From NCBI RefSeq assembly GCF_024166365.1, contig NC_064822.1, forward strand, positions 108,558,823 through 108,622,822: DNA of 64,000 nt. The letters are read 5' to 3'. This DNA comes from Elephas maximus indicus (lineage: Eukaryota > Chordata > Mammalia > Proboscidea > Elephantidae). Positions 36,401 through 48,633 of this stretch are shown here, one piece after another. Below the pieces are notes generated by a model that was not told the DNA's origin, did not search any database, and saw only the letters and a program-made list of their open reading frames with translations. Position numbers and translations under genes: made by a program. Position 1 is the first letter of the stretch; each line of letters opens with the position of its first letter.

Positions 36401-39400
36401 AAACATATGTGAAGACTAAATGAAGACATTGTCGAATGTCAAGCATGGAGCCTGGCACCCCGTAGGTGACTGATACACACTTCTGCTTCTCCCTAAACCA
36501 GGATTTGGGGTTATACTGGAACACGATGATGTATTGTTGCTGTTGTTGTTGTGTGCCATCAAGTTAATTCCAACTCACAGTGACACTATAGGACACAAGA
36601 GAACTGCCCTACAGGGTTTCCTAGGCTGTAATCTTTATGGGAGCAGAGCAGCTAATGGGTTTGAACTGCAGACCTTTGGGTTAGCAGCCGAGTGCTTAAC
36701 CACTGCGTTTCCAGGACTCCCTGACAATATATTAATGCTCCCTAAATGTTAACCACCGCCCCAGAGCTAGAATCAACTGGTACTGCCAATTACAAAGAAG
36801 GGAATGATCCTTTATCTTGGCCCTTACCTCCAACTAGAATGGCCCCTTAGGCTCCCTGCACTGGTTACTGTGTCTCTAGAACAGACGACCACTCAACAGG
36901 TTACTTTATCCCAAATGACCAATTGTCCTCCCCCAGTGTTTCTCTTCAAACAATGCCCAATCAACAGGGATATTCTTCTACATCACTGGTGTAGAGGAAA
37001 CCCTCTCCTTGGGCCTCCAGAACCTCCTCAGGGGCTCTCAAATCCTCCTCCCTCCGCTCCCTCCTCTTCACCACCAGACAGGTGGACTTGATGCCACAGA
37101 GTCTAGGCTGCAGATCAGAGTGTAGAGAGCCTCCAGCACCCCACACCCTCCCTCAAACCAGCAGGACCTTCTCAGCCTCTTCTCCCCTGCTGGTACCTGC
37201 CCTCCTCGCCTTGCCAGCAGAGACCCTAATCCCTCTTGACAGGAGCAAGGGAGGGCTCAGTGCCCCGAGGGCCCAGCAGCAGCTGAAACAGGAACCATGA
37301 ACATGCTCCCCACTGGCCAGCTCAGGCCCCAACACGGTCTCCTCCTGGGTTGGGTCTGGAGAGGACCCCTGGGAGGGTGGGGCCTCCTCATTCACCCCCT
37401 TTGTGTACCAAAGCTGTTGCCCCGTCGCTAAGGAGTTGTCAGAAGGAGCTATGGAGAGGAAACAAAGAATGAGTCTAATCCCCCACCCTCCACACATTAC
37501 CTCACTTTGTGAGGCCCGGGGGCAGGGATGAGGCAGAGGGGCAACACCCCCAGCCCTCAGCAAATGCAGCAGCCACTCTTCAACACTCATGTGCTCTGGG
37601 GAGGGGGCACTCTTTAGGAGGGAAAACTGAGGCCACAGGAAGCAAGGGAATAATGCTACTCAAGAAAGAGCTGGGTCTGTCTATATGCAGATACTTAGAT
37701 AAAACAAATACAACTAAACATTAACAATTATGGAATCTAGGTAGTGGCTATACGGGTCTTCGCTGTACCATTTTTTCAACTTTTAGGTATGTTTGAAATT
37801 TTTCATAATGAAATGTTGGAGGGAGAAAAAGAGAACCAGGAAACGAATTCCCTCTTCTTTATGGGAAGAACTAATGAGAAAGGAGAAGACAGGATAACTG
37901 ATCCCACAACTGAGAGGAAGGGCTAGAAGTAAAGACATTCCCAGGCAGCCAAGTAAACCCAGCTAGAAGGGCCTTGGCTGAAGAAACTAGACAAGGGTTC
38001 CCAGGGGAAGAGGGGACTTAAACCCAGGAACTCTGATTCATCTCATCAGGAAAAGGCGCAGAGGGAGAGGAGGTGACTGGCTATGGAACAGCAGGCTTGG
38101 GAAGAAGGTAATAACATGTATTAGACAGTGGAAGACAGACAAGGTAGGGATCAAAGAATGAATTTCTGGGCCTAGTTTTGATACTAATTTGCTGTTTGAC
38201 ACTTGAACAAGTCTCTTCACTTTTCTCTGAAACTGTTGTCATCAACAGCAAAACCAGGGGCTGTCAGGAACTGTGGGGGCATATTTTGGGCTGTCACAAT
38301 GACTAGGGGAGGGGGTTACCAGCATTTTGTATCCGGCTGCCAGGAACACTAATGTCCTGCACATCAAAGAACTGTTCCACCTAAAATGCCAACAGTCTCC
38401 CAACTGAGAAACCTTGGTCTAGATGATATCCAAGGCTTTTCCAAACCCTGTGGTTCTAAAAGGCACTCTACTGAGAGCACAGACCAATTACTCCCATCAC
38501 CCAGGGCAGGAGAAATGAAAGCAAGGGCTTCAGGTCCCAAGAAAGAGCTCTCTAACAGAGGGGGATGTAAATGGCAGGAATGGGCTAACAGGAAAAACAG
38601 CTGTGCTAGAGGTCTTTAGAAACAAGAGGCAAGGGCATGGCCCAAATGATCTCTTTCAGACTCTTCCAGGCTGACACAACTACAATCGATGGGTCAGAAA
38701 TACAGTGGATAGTGAGAAGGGACAGGAAGGAGGAGGCCAGGAGACAAGTGGGGATGGGAGGCCCAAGGGGATGGAAGAAACTGGCCAAGTCATCCTTGTT
38801 TGAAAGATGGAATGGTTGGCAAGACTAGAGAGGCACATGTCCCTCAAGAGGCTCATGCCCAAGTCTGCCCAGAGGAGCAAGTGCTCAGAAGGCAGTGCCC
38901 CACTCTGCCAGCCATCCCAGGCTGGGGTGGGAGCCTGCGACAAGAGCCAAACTCCACAGATATGTCTGAGAAAAGGTTCTTAAGTAAGGGCCCCGAAGGT
39001 ATCGGGGGAAGAGTGAGGAGGAAGGAAGGCTATTTATAAACGTCTACAGGATTGTGCATCGATTAGAAAAGACTGCCTTGGAGGAGCTGGGAGCAAAGTG
39101 GGGACAGGTCCAGGCAGGGAAAGGATGCCAGGAAAAAACTCTTGAGGAGAGGTCAGGGGTGAGAGCTGGAACATTGCCCTGGCTCAGTCCCAAGTTCAAC
39201 TTTGCAGATGTTGTCAAAATGATGGTAGAAGGAGAAAAGAAAGAAAAGAGATGAGGGTCAAGGAGTGGGCATCTGAGGCCTCCTGGCTCATAGCTGCTGC
39301 AGTATTTGGTCCTTAGCACTGGGACGGTGTGCAGGGTGTCCAAAGCAGCAGGAGGGCACGCTTTCTATTTTCCCTGAGTTCGACTCACCTTGAACTCCAG

Positions 39401-42400
39401 AAGGGGGGCCTTGCTCTTGCTCATAACCTACCCCCACCTCCCACTGCTTCTGTTTTGCTATCAAAGGCTGACTTGAAAATAGCCTTGGTTGGGGTGAGAA
39501 AGATAGAGGGTGGAGAAAAAGGCCATCCACCTGGGGGGCCGGGAGCAAGGGGTGACAGAGGGACAACTCAAAGTGGGAGGCCTGAGCAGTCTACTAGAGG
39601 TCAGCGCCAGACTCCTGACTCAGTGTCCGTTCACTCCCAACCCAGCAGGAGGCTCTGAGGGTAGGTATGAAGAAATTCCCTCTTTCAAGGGCCATGTGTT
39701 TCCCAAGAATGTTTAGAATCTAGGAACAGATTAAAGCAGATATGATGAGAAGATGTATAAAACAAGCCTTAGAGGGTCAAGGATTCTCACTGAATCCTTG
39801 TCTGCCTCGGTTCTCATCATCTATGGGAAGGTAAAAGAGGCTGAATTGAAGCTTACCGCCAAAAGATCTCAGAGAACCTTCCTGCATATTTGTGGGACTG
39901 TGACCACACCTGCCCCACAGCACTGTGCAGGAAAAGCCTGGGCCAAGGGACCTGGGATCAAGCCAAGAGGGGATGCAGGCCTTCTGCCTCCAAATCAGGC
40001 CCCAGTCCCTCAAAGGATGGTGTGCAGGGCAGTAGAGGGCATCAGGTGCTGAAGGAACCAAAAAGCCAAGGAGAACTGCCGCTCTCAAATGAAGGGGAAG
40101 GAAGAAAGGGGAACCAGCACTAAAGAGAGCACAGACCTAGTTTCTAAGACTCGTGTCAAGACCTCAGGCTATCCTGCCAAAACTCCCGTTTCCCAAAACC
40201 CCACCAAATACACTAACCCCACTTTCCATTCTTACAAATCAGACACATTTATGAGGCCCGCAGGTACTCTGCCCTGCCCTCCCAGCCGAGCCCCCTACTG
40301 TCCCACTGCCCTTACTTACAGTCCCGCAGACTCTGACATCATGCAGCCGGCCCCACTCATCCTCGTAACTGTCCACCATCATGACACTGTCATCCTCACG
40401 GCCCAGCTCAGCATTGAGGTGCAGCCGCACCTCCTCACCCAGGGAGTGCATGCCCACTGCTGGAAACAGCCCATCCGGGGACATGGGCATGATGGTGGAG
40501 CCCACCTGCAGTGGAGGGAGGAAGGAAGGGAGGGAGCTGTGGCCTGGCTCATTTTTTCCAGAGCTCACCTAATTCTCACAAGGGTACCTTTGAGATGATG
40601 CAACAAATAATTACCACCCACACTGACAGATTAAAAAATATCAAAGCAGAAGTATAGGAAAGTTTAAAAGTTTGCTAAGTACTCCTGGTCAAGCAAGATA
40701 TCCAGAGAGCTAGAAAGCAAACTCAAGTCTCTTGACTTCCTGCCAAATACTTCTGGTACGTGTAAATGTGTGCTGGAGCAGAAAAGTGCTGAGGAATGGA
40801 TGCTAAGAGAAGAGGACCTCTCACCCAAGGCCTGAGAAAGCAATTTTCCCAGGGTGAGAGATGGAGCTGGGCAGGAGAAGGAAAAAAGCTGATGTCTCTC
40901 TCTTCTGTTTGCTCTTGTCCCATTTTTTCACCTCTGAAGAGGGCAGGAAGGAGAAGTGAAACAAGGGAAATAAACACAGAAAGGACATATTCCCAAAAGT
41001 ATTCAAGTCAAAGCCCAAAGAGGACCTCCAGTGTACACAGCCAGGCCATAATCTCTCCCTTTTTGTCTACTCAAAACCTTCCCCCAAATCACTCAATTCT
41101 GTTCTCCACAATTTTTATTCATCCTCTGCCCATCCTTGTCTCTGTACATCTATCATCTGGGGAATGCCCCAGCTCCCCTAGGCAGGGGACTTCAGGAGAA
41201 ACTGAGGATGGACTGAAGAAGATAGGGAACTGTGGGACCCTGGGTAAGCCCCAGCGACCAGACTCTTTCTAATCACTGCCCACAAATCCCTGGGGGGCTT
41301 CGGGCTTCTTAAATCCCACCCAGTATTCCCCACTCACCCGCTTTCCGTTTTTGGTAAAGAAGATCTGGGCAGTCTGCACATCAAAGGACACAGGCTCAAT
41401 GCCACAGCCAATCCGGTCTCCGGAGTTACACTTCGACCCGAATTGACGGCCCTTGGCTCGGCCATTGTACAGCCTGTGGGCAGAGGAGCACAGACACAGG
41501 GCCCAAGCCTGGCTTCCTAGCCTCTCTCAGGCACTGAAAGCTGAACGCTTTTCTTGCTGCTCCTAATCACCCTGGGATGGTATCTACCTAGGTCCTGGGT
41601 GTCAGCTTCACTCTCCCTTCTAAGTCTGCAAACTTCTAAGGGTAGCCATCAGGCCACCTCCCTGCCCTAGTCTAGTCAAAAAAGTTTATGAAAAAAGTCC
41701 GAGACAGGTGAAGGAATGGGAAAAGCCATCCTTCATAAATAAGATTACCAAATCCATAGGAAAGGGGTCAGGTTCCACAAGGATGCAACTCACTTGCCAT
41801 CATCAGCGTGGTAGGCTACAGAGTCAGGCAACCAGCCAGGCTGGTGATCTAGGCTATAGTACTGAGGGACCAGCCCCACAGCAATGGTGCCCCGAACGCC
41901 ACTGTCCACTATAGACACCTGGAATGAGGAGAGAAGGGCACAGTTAGCAGGGATGGAAGGAATTGAAAAGCAATGAATGGCTTCTGGCAGGCAGGGGAAT
42001 TAGAGACCAAAGGGGGTTGAGGCTCAGAGATAAACACTGGAATCAGAGAAAATTCAGGGGAAGAACGGGGGAGAGTGGGGGCCTACCTTCCCATAATTAC
42101 TTACAAAATTATTTCCAAGCTCTGGAAAAAGATAGGAGATAGGGTAAATGCTGGACTTGGGTTAGGGGGTTGGGAAGGATATGGGTCAAAGTCTGGGATA
42201 TGGGTCAAAATCTACCCAGGTGAGGGGCAGGGGAGCAGAAGAGACAAGGGGACAGGACTGCAGAGCACCTATCTCTCAGATTAGGGACCATGCTTTCCTG
42301 TACCCTTTTCCCAGCCAAGAGAACAGCCCTGATGGAAAATTAAAAGGACAAGGTTATGGATCTAGTAAAGGAGCTCCCTGGAGCCAAATAATTTCCCTCT

Positions 42401-45390
42401 CTGCTCTACCCACCCACTGCCTTGATCACCTCAAAATAATTGCTGTCCTTGGTCAAGGGTCGAGAAGCCACATAGCAGCCAACTTCACCTGAGTTTCCAT
42501 GGTAACTGCAGGAGGAATAGGGAGGAGTTTCATTAGCAGCCTAGCCCAGGACCTAGGGGGAGGGCCTCAGCATCCCCAAGCCCCACCCTGTGAGAAGCAG
42601 CACAGAGGAGAATCCAGAAGGCCTCGGTTCAGCAGACACCATAACAAGATGCTTCAGAGGTCACCCCACCCCTCCCGCTGCCTCCAGCCAGAGTCCAGCC
42701 CACACCAAATCAATGCAAGCCTGGTTTCTCCTTCATTTCCAGAGGGAAAAGTACGCAGAGCTTCCCTTAGGTACCTATTAGGGGTCTCACAACCCTGTCT
42801 AACCTCAATCCCTCACGCTGCAGCTTCGGCCCTTTTCCTCTGGCTCTGTCCTCAGTGGAGCTGGAGAACGGCTGGTCTCTATCCTCTGTACCAAAGCCCT
42901 TCATAGATTGGAAGACAGTTATTCACTCCCCACTCCTCAGCTTTCTTGTCTCCAGGCTAAGTAACACTACTTTCTTCCCCTCTCAGTGGCAATTTTGTGG
43001 GAGAACTAAGGCTCAGAAAGCATCAGGGGAGAGGTTTGAGCCAGAAAGAGAGATGAAACAAACACAAACGAAAGGGCTGGGAAACATGGCAGGCAGTGGG
43101 TAGAATGCATCACAGCACTGTCCATCCCAAAACAGGAAACCCACTGCCTTCACAATGGCCACTCTTCACCAAATCTAACCCAAGACATAGGCAAAAGGAG
43201 ACTGAAACACCTCACAGACCCATGGAGTCCACTCAACAAGGCACTTGGGGGAACTCCTACCTCAGACCCCAACAGCCTCCTAATTCTGACAGGATAGCTT
43301 CCACTGCACAATGACAGACCTTTGCCAAACCAGGACAGAGGTGGACCCAGGTAGAGGAAAGTTCAGGGTAAAGCAGAACACGCTGCTCCACTCAGAAAGG
43401 CCTCTGGAGTCAACAGCATTCTCTCTCCCAGTGTAGTGTAGACAGTCCCCTCCCTCTGAAAGAGCCTTAGCATCTCTCAGATGTGGCACAGAAAGAAAAA
43501 CGTGGACACATTCCCCTAAACTCACCTCAAAGTGTCTCCATCTACAAGGATGTGCTTGAACCTCTCCTGATACCGGAAAGCCCGGACCTCCCGAATCTCC
43601 CGGATCCGGCGGCGCCAATTCAGAAACCGGTAGTGCAGGTTGAGGTCATCCATCTTGTTCATGAGAACAAACCTGCCAGAGGGGTAAGCGGATTGAGGAG
43701 GAAGCAGGGCTCTGAGCTAAGCACCTCAGCCTGCTCAACCCAGAATGTGGGGAGAGCACTGGGCTTGGAGCCAGTTCCACAGACTGAGCACCTCAACAAT
43801 CCCCACCCTCATCCTTTCATTCAACAAACATTTACTAAGTTCTTACTCTATGCACTGCTCTAGGTACTGGCAGCACAGTGCTTAAGTGCTTGGCTGCAGG
43901 GGTTCGAACTCACCAGCCACACCTCGGGAGAATGATGTGGCAGTCTGCTTCTGTAAAGACTACAGCCTTGGAAACCCTGTGGGGCAGCTCTACTCTGTCC
44001 TACAGGGTCACTATGAATCAGAATCGACTCAACAGCAATCCGTGTAGGTACTGAGGCTACAGCTCCGAACAAGATGGATGGAATCCTGTACTCTCAGGGC
44101 TTCCGTTCTAGGGGGTAGGGAGTGAGGAGGGAAGTATGACAGACAGTAAACAGACATGACAATTTTAAACAGTGGAGAAAAAACCAAGGTGATGTGATCG
44201 AGAATAACAGGGAGCTACTTTGGATAGCGTAGAGACAGAAAGCCTCTTTGAGAGGTGACACTGGAGTTGAGATAAAAAAGAACCAGGCATGTAACAAGCC
44301 TGAGCAAGAGTATTCCAGGCAGAGAGACAGCCAGAGCACTGATGTTGGGGTGGGAGGGCATGTTAGAAAAACAGAAGTCCAGAGTCGCTGGTGCACAGGG
44401 AATATGGGACAAGAGGTCTAAGAGGAAGACTGGGGGCATATCATTGCCCTACAGATCCATAAGGAGTTTGGATTTTACTCCAAGTGTGATGGGAAAACCT
44501 TCGGAGGGTTTTGAGTGATGACATAATATAATCTTGTTCATGTTTTTAAAAAGCTCATTCATGCCAGTGCTTGGAGAGCTGACCATAAGGGGAACAAGAG
44601 CAGAAGTGGGTGAGCAATTAGGAGGTCCTTGCGGCAGCTCAGAGGAGGGATGGCATCCACTAAGATGTCGGCAATGAAGACAGAGAGAAGTGGTATTTAA
44701 ATGGGGTATTAAACAACCAGCAGTGCCAACACGTGAGTGAATGAATAAATCTTCTCCGGGAGTCAAAAGTTAGAGAAAGATGAGGTAATTTTTTTCTTCC
44801 CATCCCAAAACTCCTGGAGCGAGGGTCCCATCAAGGTTTGACAGTGCCATCCACACAGAAGGTGCTTGGTAAGCATCGGGTGAGCTGAACTGAATCCCAG
44901 TGTGGACGTTACCATCCTTCTGTTGCAGCTACAACCCACACCCACCACGTAGCCCTGAAGGGCGGGCACCAGTGAGGCAGCCCCAGGACTCCCCTCCAGG
45001 GCGCTCGGCCAGGGCTTGACCTCTGGTAGACGCTGGCGCCCCAGACCTAGAAGCATATGGTTGCCCAGAACCCCACAGTCTTGGCACCAGCGAGTGACGG
45101 CCGCACTGGGCCCTGCCTCCACCCCGAAACAGCTTGGTCATTCACACAAGACTCGGGGGCCACGGGGCTCCGATTCGTCAATGTGACTACGCCCAGTCTC
45201 CCCAGGCCCTGCATGGGGCCGGGAGTGCCGGAGGGAGGAAGCCCAGAAACCAGATCGCAACACCCCGCCCCTGCCCCCGGAGCCCCCGCCCAGGACCCCC
45301 TCCTCCTGCTTGGGGCTCCTGGGAGACCCGAGGCCGCCGGGACCCCGCCCCCCCGATCCCCGCCTACCGGGGCCTCCGCGTCCTCCTCAT
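30481..45390 (-). CDS. SPRYD3: SPRY domain-containing protein 3
   Basis: A double B30.2/SPRY protein of poorly known function. Exons in transcript order, given as genome positions: 45368-45390, 43526-43672, 42430-42505, 41794-41918, 41338-41473, 40320-40505, 32560-32709, 32052-32109, 31241-31360, 30974-31146, 30481-30615. The total is 1329 nt, 442 residues plus stop, equal to the human length I recall. It starts MRRTRRPRFVLMNKMDDLNL and ends VKVDLHPLSG. Two SPRY-like units are visible as paired motifs: YHADDGKLYNG with FFTKNGKRVGSTIMPM, and YHADDGKIFHG with FFTRNGKIIGKKDAVV. The second unit is interrupted by a run of 11 glutamates at about 31021-31055. The 7.6-kb intron 32710-40319 holds many SINEs. 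The start codon is overlapped by an upstream ORF beginning 4 nt earlier. Confidence 0.96.
33720..34190. other. Non-coding part of the large SPRYD3 intron
   Basis: No repeat family or exon was recognised in this stretch of the 7.6-kb intron. It leads into the SINE cluster that begins at 34192. Confidence 0.4.
34201..34247 (+). repeat. AfroSINE, 5'-truncated
   Basis: Only the 3' end (TCGCTATGAGTCGACTTGAC) is present, with exact TAATTAAGG on both sides. It is a truncated insertion rather than a later deletion product. Confidence 0.85.
34257..34425 (+). repeat. AfroSINE, full length
   Basis: It starts GGGCCCTGGTGGCGCAGCCA and ends GAATCGACTCGACAGCAATG plus a T-rich tail, between two TAATTAAGG copies. 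Confidence 0.9.
34442..35074 (+). repeat. AfroSINE split by a LINE insertion
   Basis: The 5' part (AGGAGCCCTGGTGGTGCAAT) runs to about 34549 and the 3' part resumes at about 35000 (ACTATGAGTTGGAATCAACT, then CGACGGC). The outer flanks AATTAAGGGCACATA and AATTACAGCTCATA look like its own diverged target-site duplication. Confidence 0.88.
34550..34983 (+). mobile_element. 5'-truncated LINE 3' end, probably RTE clade
   Basis: A 434-bp insert beginning TTAATGGTCTGACTGAGACT and ending GCACAATAAAAATTATT plus an A-rich tail. A perfect 16-bp direct repeat AAAAATTACTGCCTAA flanks it (34534-34549 and 34984-34999). It matches my memory of the afrotherian RTE-type LINE. It is non-coding here. Confidence 0.8.
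35090..35281 (+). repeat. AfroSINE, older copy
   Basis: It starts GGTTCCTGAGTGGCACAAGT and ends AATTGACTCAACTCCAAC. It is more diverged than its neighbours and is followed by TAATTAAGG. Confidence 0.82.
36120..36235 (+). repeat. MIR fragment
   Basis: The core GACTTGGGTTCAAATCCTAG, then CTCCTGCTACTTACTAGC and GAAAAGTTACTTCTGTCTC, is typical of mammalian-wide MIR elements. Confidence 0.7.
36268..36345 (+). repeat. AfroSINE 3' fragment, diverged
   Basis: AAGGTCACCATGAGTCAAAG and CCAACTCAACAGCAACTAAC correspond to the SINE 3' end. The 5' half is absent or unrecognisable. Confidence 0.6.
36533..36720 (-). repeat. AfroSINE
   Basis: A reverse copy in the large SPRYD3 intron, from a TTG repeat and GCCATCAAGTTAATTCCAAC to CACTGCGTTTCCAGGACTCC. 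Confidence 0.85.
37690..37823 (+). repeat. L1 3'-end fragment
   Basis: GTACCATTTTTTCAACTTTT and GTTTGAAATTTTTCATAATG are typical of the 3' end of older mammalian L1 elements. Confidence 0.6.
38150..38240 (+). repeat. MIR fragment
   Basis: GGGCCTAGTTTTGATACTAA followed by TTTGCTGTTTGACACTTGAAC and CAAGTCTCTTCACTTTTCTC matches the MIR core. It is diverged. Confidence 0.5.
43812..44640 (-). repeat. L2 LINE fragment interrupted by an AfroSINE
   Basis: The left part (TTCATTCAACAAACATTTAC) and the right part (GGAGTTTGGATTTTACTCCA, then GAGGGTTTTGAGTGATGACA) are reverse-strand L2 3' sequence. The AfroSINE at 43870-44044 splits it. Confidence 0.75.
43870..44044 (+). repeat. AfroSINE inside an L2, in a SPRYD3 intron
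   Basis: A forward copy with GGGGTTCGAACTCACCAGCC and GAATCGACTCAACAGCAAT. A 9-bp target-site duplication TAGGTACTG lies at 43861-43869 and 44045-44053. Confidence 0.9.
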
Positions 45391-45730
45391 CCATAGGCCT
45401 CTCAGCTCCGCACACTAGCTCTTCGGCCGCCGCCACCACACACATCCGGGTTCCCGCCCTTCCTGAGCTTCCGAGACCCGCCCCCTCCCACCCGCGCCAA
45501 TCGTAAGCGGCCTATGACGACAAGCATCTGAAGAAACCAATCGGAGCACCCAGGCAGGTCTGGGGCGCGGCCCGGTGAACCCGGGTACTTCGCCGGGTAG
45601 GGTCTAGTAAAGCCGGGTGTAGAGAGGGTAGTAGGTGGCGACGTGGCAGTGTGGATGCTGCGCTGGGTGCCCTGGGGCCAAGGGGGCGGCCAAGGGGCGG
45701 CTCCTGCACTGGGCGGGGCAGGTGGAGAAG
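45190..45730 (-). promoter_or_regulatory. SPRYD3: CpG island promoter of SPRYD3
   Basis: GC- and CpG-rich DNA surrounds the first coding exon and extends upstream. It contains a CCAAT box in SPRYD3 sense (ATTGG at 45488-45545 on the plus strand reads CCAAT or ATTGG in either direction) and no clear TATA box. It is typical of a broadly expressed gene. No gene on the opposite strand was recognised. Confidence 0.6.
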
Positions 45731-45754
45731 GTCGCTACGCACGTAAAAATATTG

Positions 45755-45915
45755 CGAATGTTTCTTAAGTGCTCATTCCGTGCCAGGCGTGATGCTAAAA
45801 GCCATAGGAGTGTCCTTTTAATCCACTCAGAAACCTTATGAAATAAACTTTATTATTATCTCGTTTTTAAGATGAGGAGCCTGAGGCTCAGAGGAATTAA
45901 GTTTCCACAGCCTGT
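45755..45915 (-). repeat. MIR element
   Basis: CCGTGCCAGGCGTGATGCTA followed by TTATTATTATCTCG and AGATGAGGAGCCTGAGGCTC is the reverse MIR core. Confidence 0.75.
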
Positions 45916-46254
45916 GCCTTTAGATATTACCATATGTTTTATATTCTTCCTAGCTCTCTGAAGTCCATTTCATGTCACAGGTCAACAGTTCACTCCGGGA
46001 AGGACATTGTATTCCAAGAGGAGGGAACATCTCAAGCAAAAGCACAGTGGCATGAAGTACCGCGTTCAGGAACAGGGGTTTAGGTGAGGCTAAAGGAAAG
46101 CTAGACTGAGTCAGGCTGCAGGAGGAAGGATGCTAGCATTTATTGAGCACCTACTAAAGTGTATTTATTGCCATTCTGGGGAGTTTGGACTCCTGGAATG
46201 AGGAGGTCCCTGATTTTCCTGATCACTGAATCTCTTTTCTGGGTAGAAAGAATA

Positions 46255-46435
46255 TCCCTTCCTCTGTAGTCCCATACCATGTCATATGCACTTCATTTAT
46301 AGCACTTATTACAGTCTTTTATTACTAAAGTCACCTGTGTATGTAGACCTGTTTCTCTGCTGGGCTATGAACTCCTTCAGACTCCGGGGCCTGTTCTATA
46401 CCTAGTACTGTAAAAACGTTGAATGAAAGGGAAGC
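46255..46435 (+). repeat. L2 3'-end fragment
   Basis: GGCTATGAACTCCTTCAGAC, then GCCTGTTCTATACCTAGTAC and a GTTGAATGAAA end match the L2 3' terminus. Confidence 0.6.
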
Positions 46436-48127
46436 CATCATCTCCTGTACATGAACTGCTTGGCCTAATGGAAGTGAGTGTAGAGGAAATAGGGAAACCT
46501 GGATTAGAGCCCCAATTCTGTGTGACAGAAAGTTCACGGTCTTGGTGTTCTCATCTATAAAGAATTATTGAAGTATGTGTTCTTTTGACTCCTTTCCAGC
46601 CCTTCGATTACATAGTTCTGAATAGTTACCCTTTTCAACTCATCTCCAGCTTCTTCTGGTTCCATTCCTTTATTGTTTCTCTCTTCCACCTCTTCTTCCT
46701 GAGCTATGAAAATACACTGAGCCTCAACCTGGCTCCTCCCAATCGCAGCCGGAGAGGAACTGACCAGGGTGGCTCCCAGAGTTATGTCCATTCTACAACG
46801 GATCTTCTGAGTCCTTCCAGAAGCTAGTGAGCTGGCTACCAGCTGAGACAGAGAGAGACACCAAAGTGTTATTGATAGCTGGTGATTCCACTTGAGATTT
46901 CCTCATCCTCAAGTTCCAGGTGTATTAGGGCAGGCCTTCTGGTGAACCCTTGATCCATTGGCATTCTCAGGACCGTAACTGTAATTTGTACTTAGCATCT
47001 ACATGTATTTGATTAAACAGCTTTGTTGAAATATAATTGACATAAAATAGACTGTACATATTTAAGGTATAAAATTTAATGTTATGTACGCACCCATGAA
47101 AACGTCTCCACAATCAAGATAGTGAATATACCATCGCTCCCAAAAGTTTCCTCATTTTCCTCGTACCCTCCCACCCTCAGGAAACCACTAATTTGCTTTC
47201 TCCCTCTAGTGCAGTTTGTATTTTCTATGATCTTATATAAATGGACTCAAGTAGTATGTACTTAGTGTTTTTTGGTGGGGGGAGTCTTCTGGCTTCTGTT
47301 ACTTGCATAATTATTTTGAAATTCATCCATGTTGTTGTTTGTTTCAATAGTTCATTGAAACAATAGTATGCCACTGTTTGAATATACCACAGTTCATCTA
47401 TTCACCTGTCAATGGACAGTTGGCTGTTTCCAATTTTTGGCTATGAATATTAATGTACAAGTCTTTGCATAGACATATATTTCATTTTCTCTTGGGTACG
47501 TACCTAGGAGTGAAATGGCTGGGTCACATGGTAAATATACGCCTACTTTGGTTACGCCTTATGCCTGTAAGAGTTAAGATCGAGTATCAATTTGGCTGGG
47601 CCATGATTTTCATTTAGCAATTATGTAATAATGCAGTTTGGCAGTTGTGTAATGATGTACCTTGGCAGTTATGTAATGATGCATCTGGGAGTTATGTAAT
47701 GATGTAGTTATCCTCCATTCTGTGATATAATGTAATCACCTCTAGGATGTGCTCTGATGTGATCAGCCAATCAGTTGTAGGGGGAGTTTCCGCAGGGGTG
47801 TGGCCTGCATCCAATATATATGGACATTCCGGCAAGGCTCGCCAGCTTTTCCTTGCTTTGGATCCTGTAACCAGTTTATTATCATCTGATCTCTGGTTCT
47901 TGGGACTTGAGCCAGTGGCCTGCTGTAATGCCTACTGATCTTGAGATTTACAGCCTGTGAGCCAGCAGCCTGCCACCTGAACTGCTGATCTTGGGTTTGT
48001 CAGCCCCTGCAGCTATGTGAGTCAGAAGCCTCCAGCCTGATACCTGATCCACAGACTTGGGACTTGCCAGCTTCTGCAACTATGTCAGCCATTTTCTTGA
48101 GAAAAATCTCTTTTTCTCTCTCTCTAT

Positions 48128-48283
48128 GTTGTTGTTATGTGCCGTTGAGTCCGTTCCGACTCCTAGCAACACTATAGGACAGAGTAGAATTGCCCCATAG
48201 GGTTTCCAAGGAGCAGCTAGTGGATTCAAACTGCCAACATTTTGGTTGGCAACCATGCTCTTAACCACTGTGCCACCAGGATG
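48128..48283 (-). repeat. AfroSINE within LTR A
   Basis: A reverse copy, GTGCCGTTGAGTCCGTTCCG to CACTGTGCCACCAGGATGCC, younger than the LTR that it interrupts. Confidence 0.88.
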
Positions 48284-48342
48284 CCAATATATATATGTGT
48301 ATATGTATATATGCATATATACATATACACATACATATATGC
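48284..48342. repeat. TA/CA-rich microsatellite
   Basis: Alternating ATATATGTGTATATGTATAT-type sequence at the SINE/LTR junction, which is also part of the TA-rich end of this LTR family. Confidence 0.8.
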
Positions 48343-48633
48343 TTCACTGGTTTTGATTCCCTAGAGAATCCAGCCTAAGACACTGTTCTCTGAAGTGGTG
48401 TATCTGAAGTGGTATATCATTTTGCATTCCCATCAGCAGTGTATGAAAGTTGCAGTTGTTTTACATCCTAACCAACACTTGGTATGGTCACTCTTTTTAA
48501 TTTTAGCCATTTTTAATAGTCATGTAGTGGTGTTTCATTGAGGTTTTAATTTGTCCTTCCCTGGTGACTAATGATGTTGAGCATCTTTTCACATGCTCGT
48601 TTGCCATCCATCTATCTTCTTTGGTGAAGTGTC

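Larger units (their letters stand above)
47566..48382 (+). mobile_element. Solo LTR A, ERVL/MaLR-like fossil
   Basis: It starts TGTAAGAGTTAAGATCGAGT and ends CAGCCTAAGACA, with the TG...CA ends of an LTR. It is related to the LTRs at 49544 and 48634 through the shared segment around TGGCTGGGCCATGATT. An AfroSINE (48128-48283) and a TA-rich microsatellite lie inside. No clear target-site duplication was seen. No internal retroviral sequence is attached. Family assignment is inferred. Confidence 0.7.

Noticed and set aside
36800-37500. Possible hidden exon in the large SPRYD3 intron
   Set aside because: No exon is missing from the 442-residue SPRYD3 reading, and no open frame here has splice sites plus recognisable protein sequence.
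45366-45394. The upstream ATG at 45394 as the real SPRYD3 start
   Set aside because: Its frame stops after 17 codons in exon 2. The next ATG gives the MRRTRRPR start known from human.
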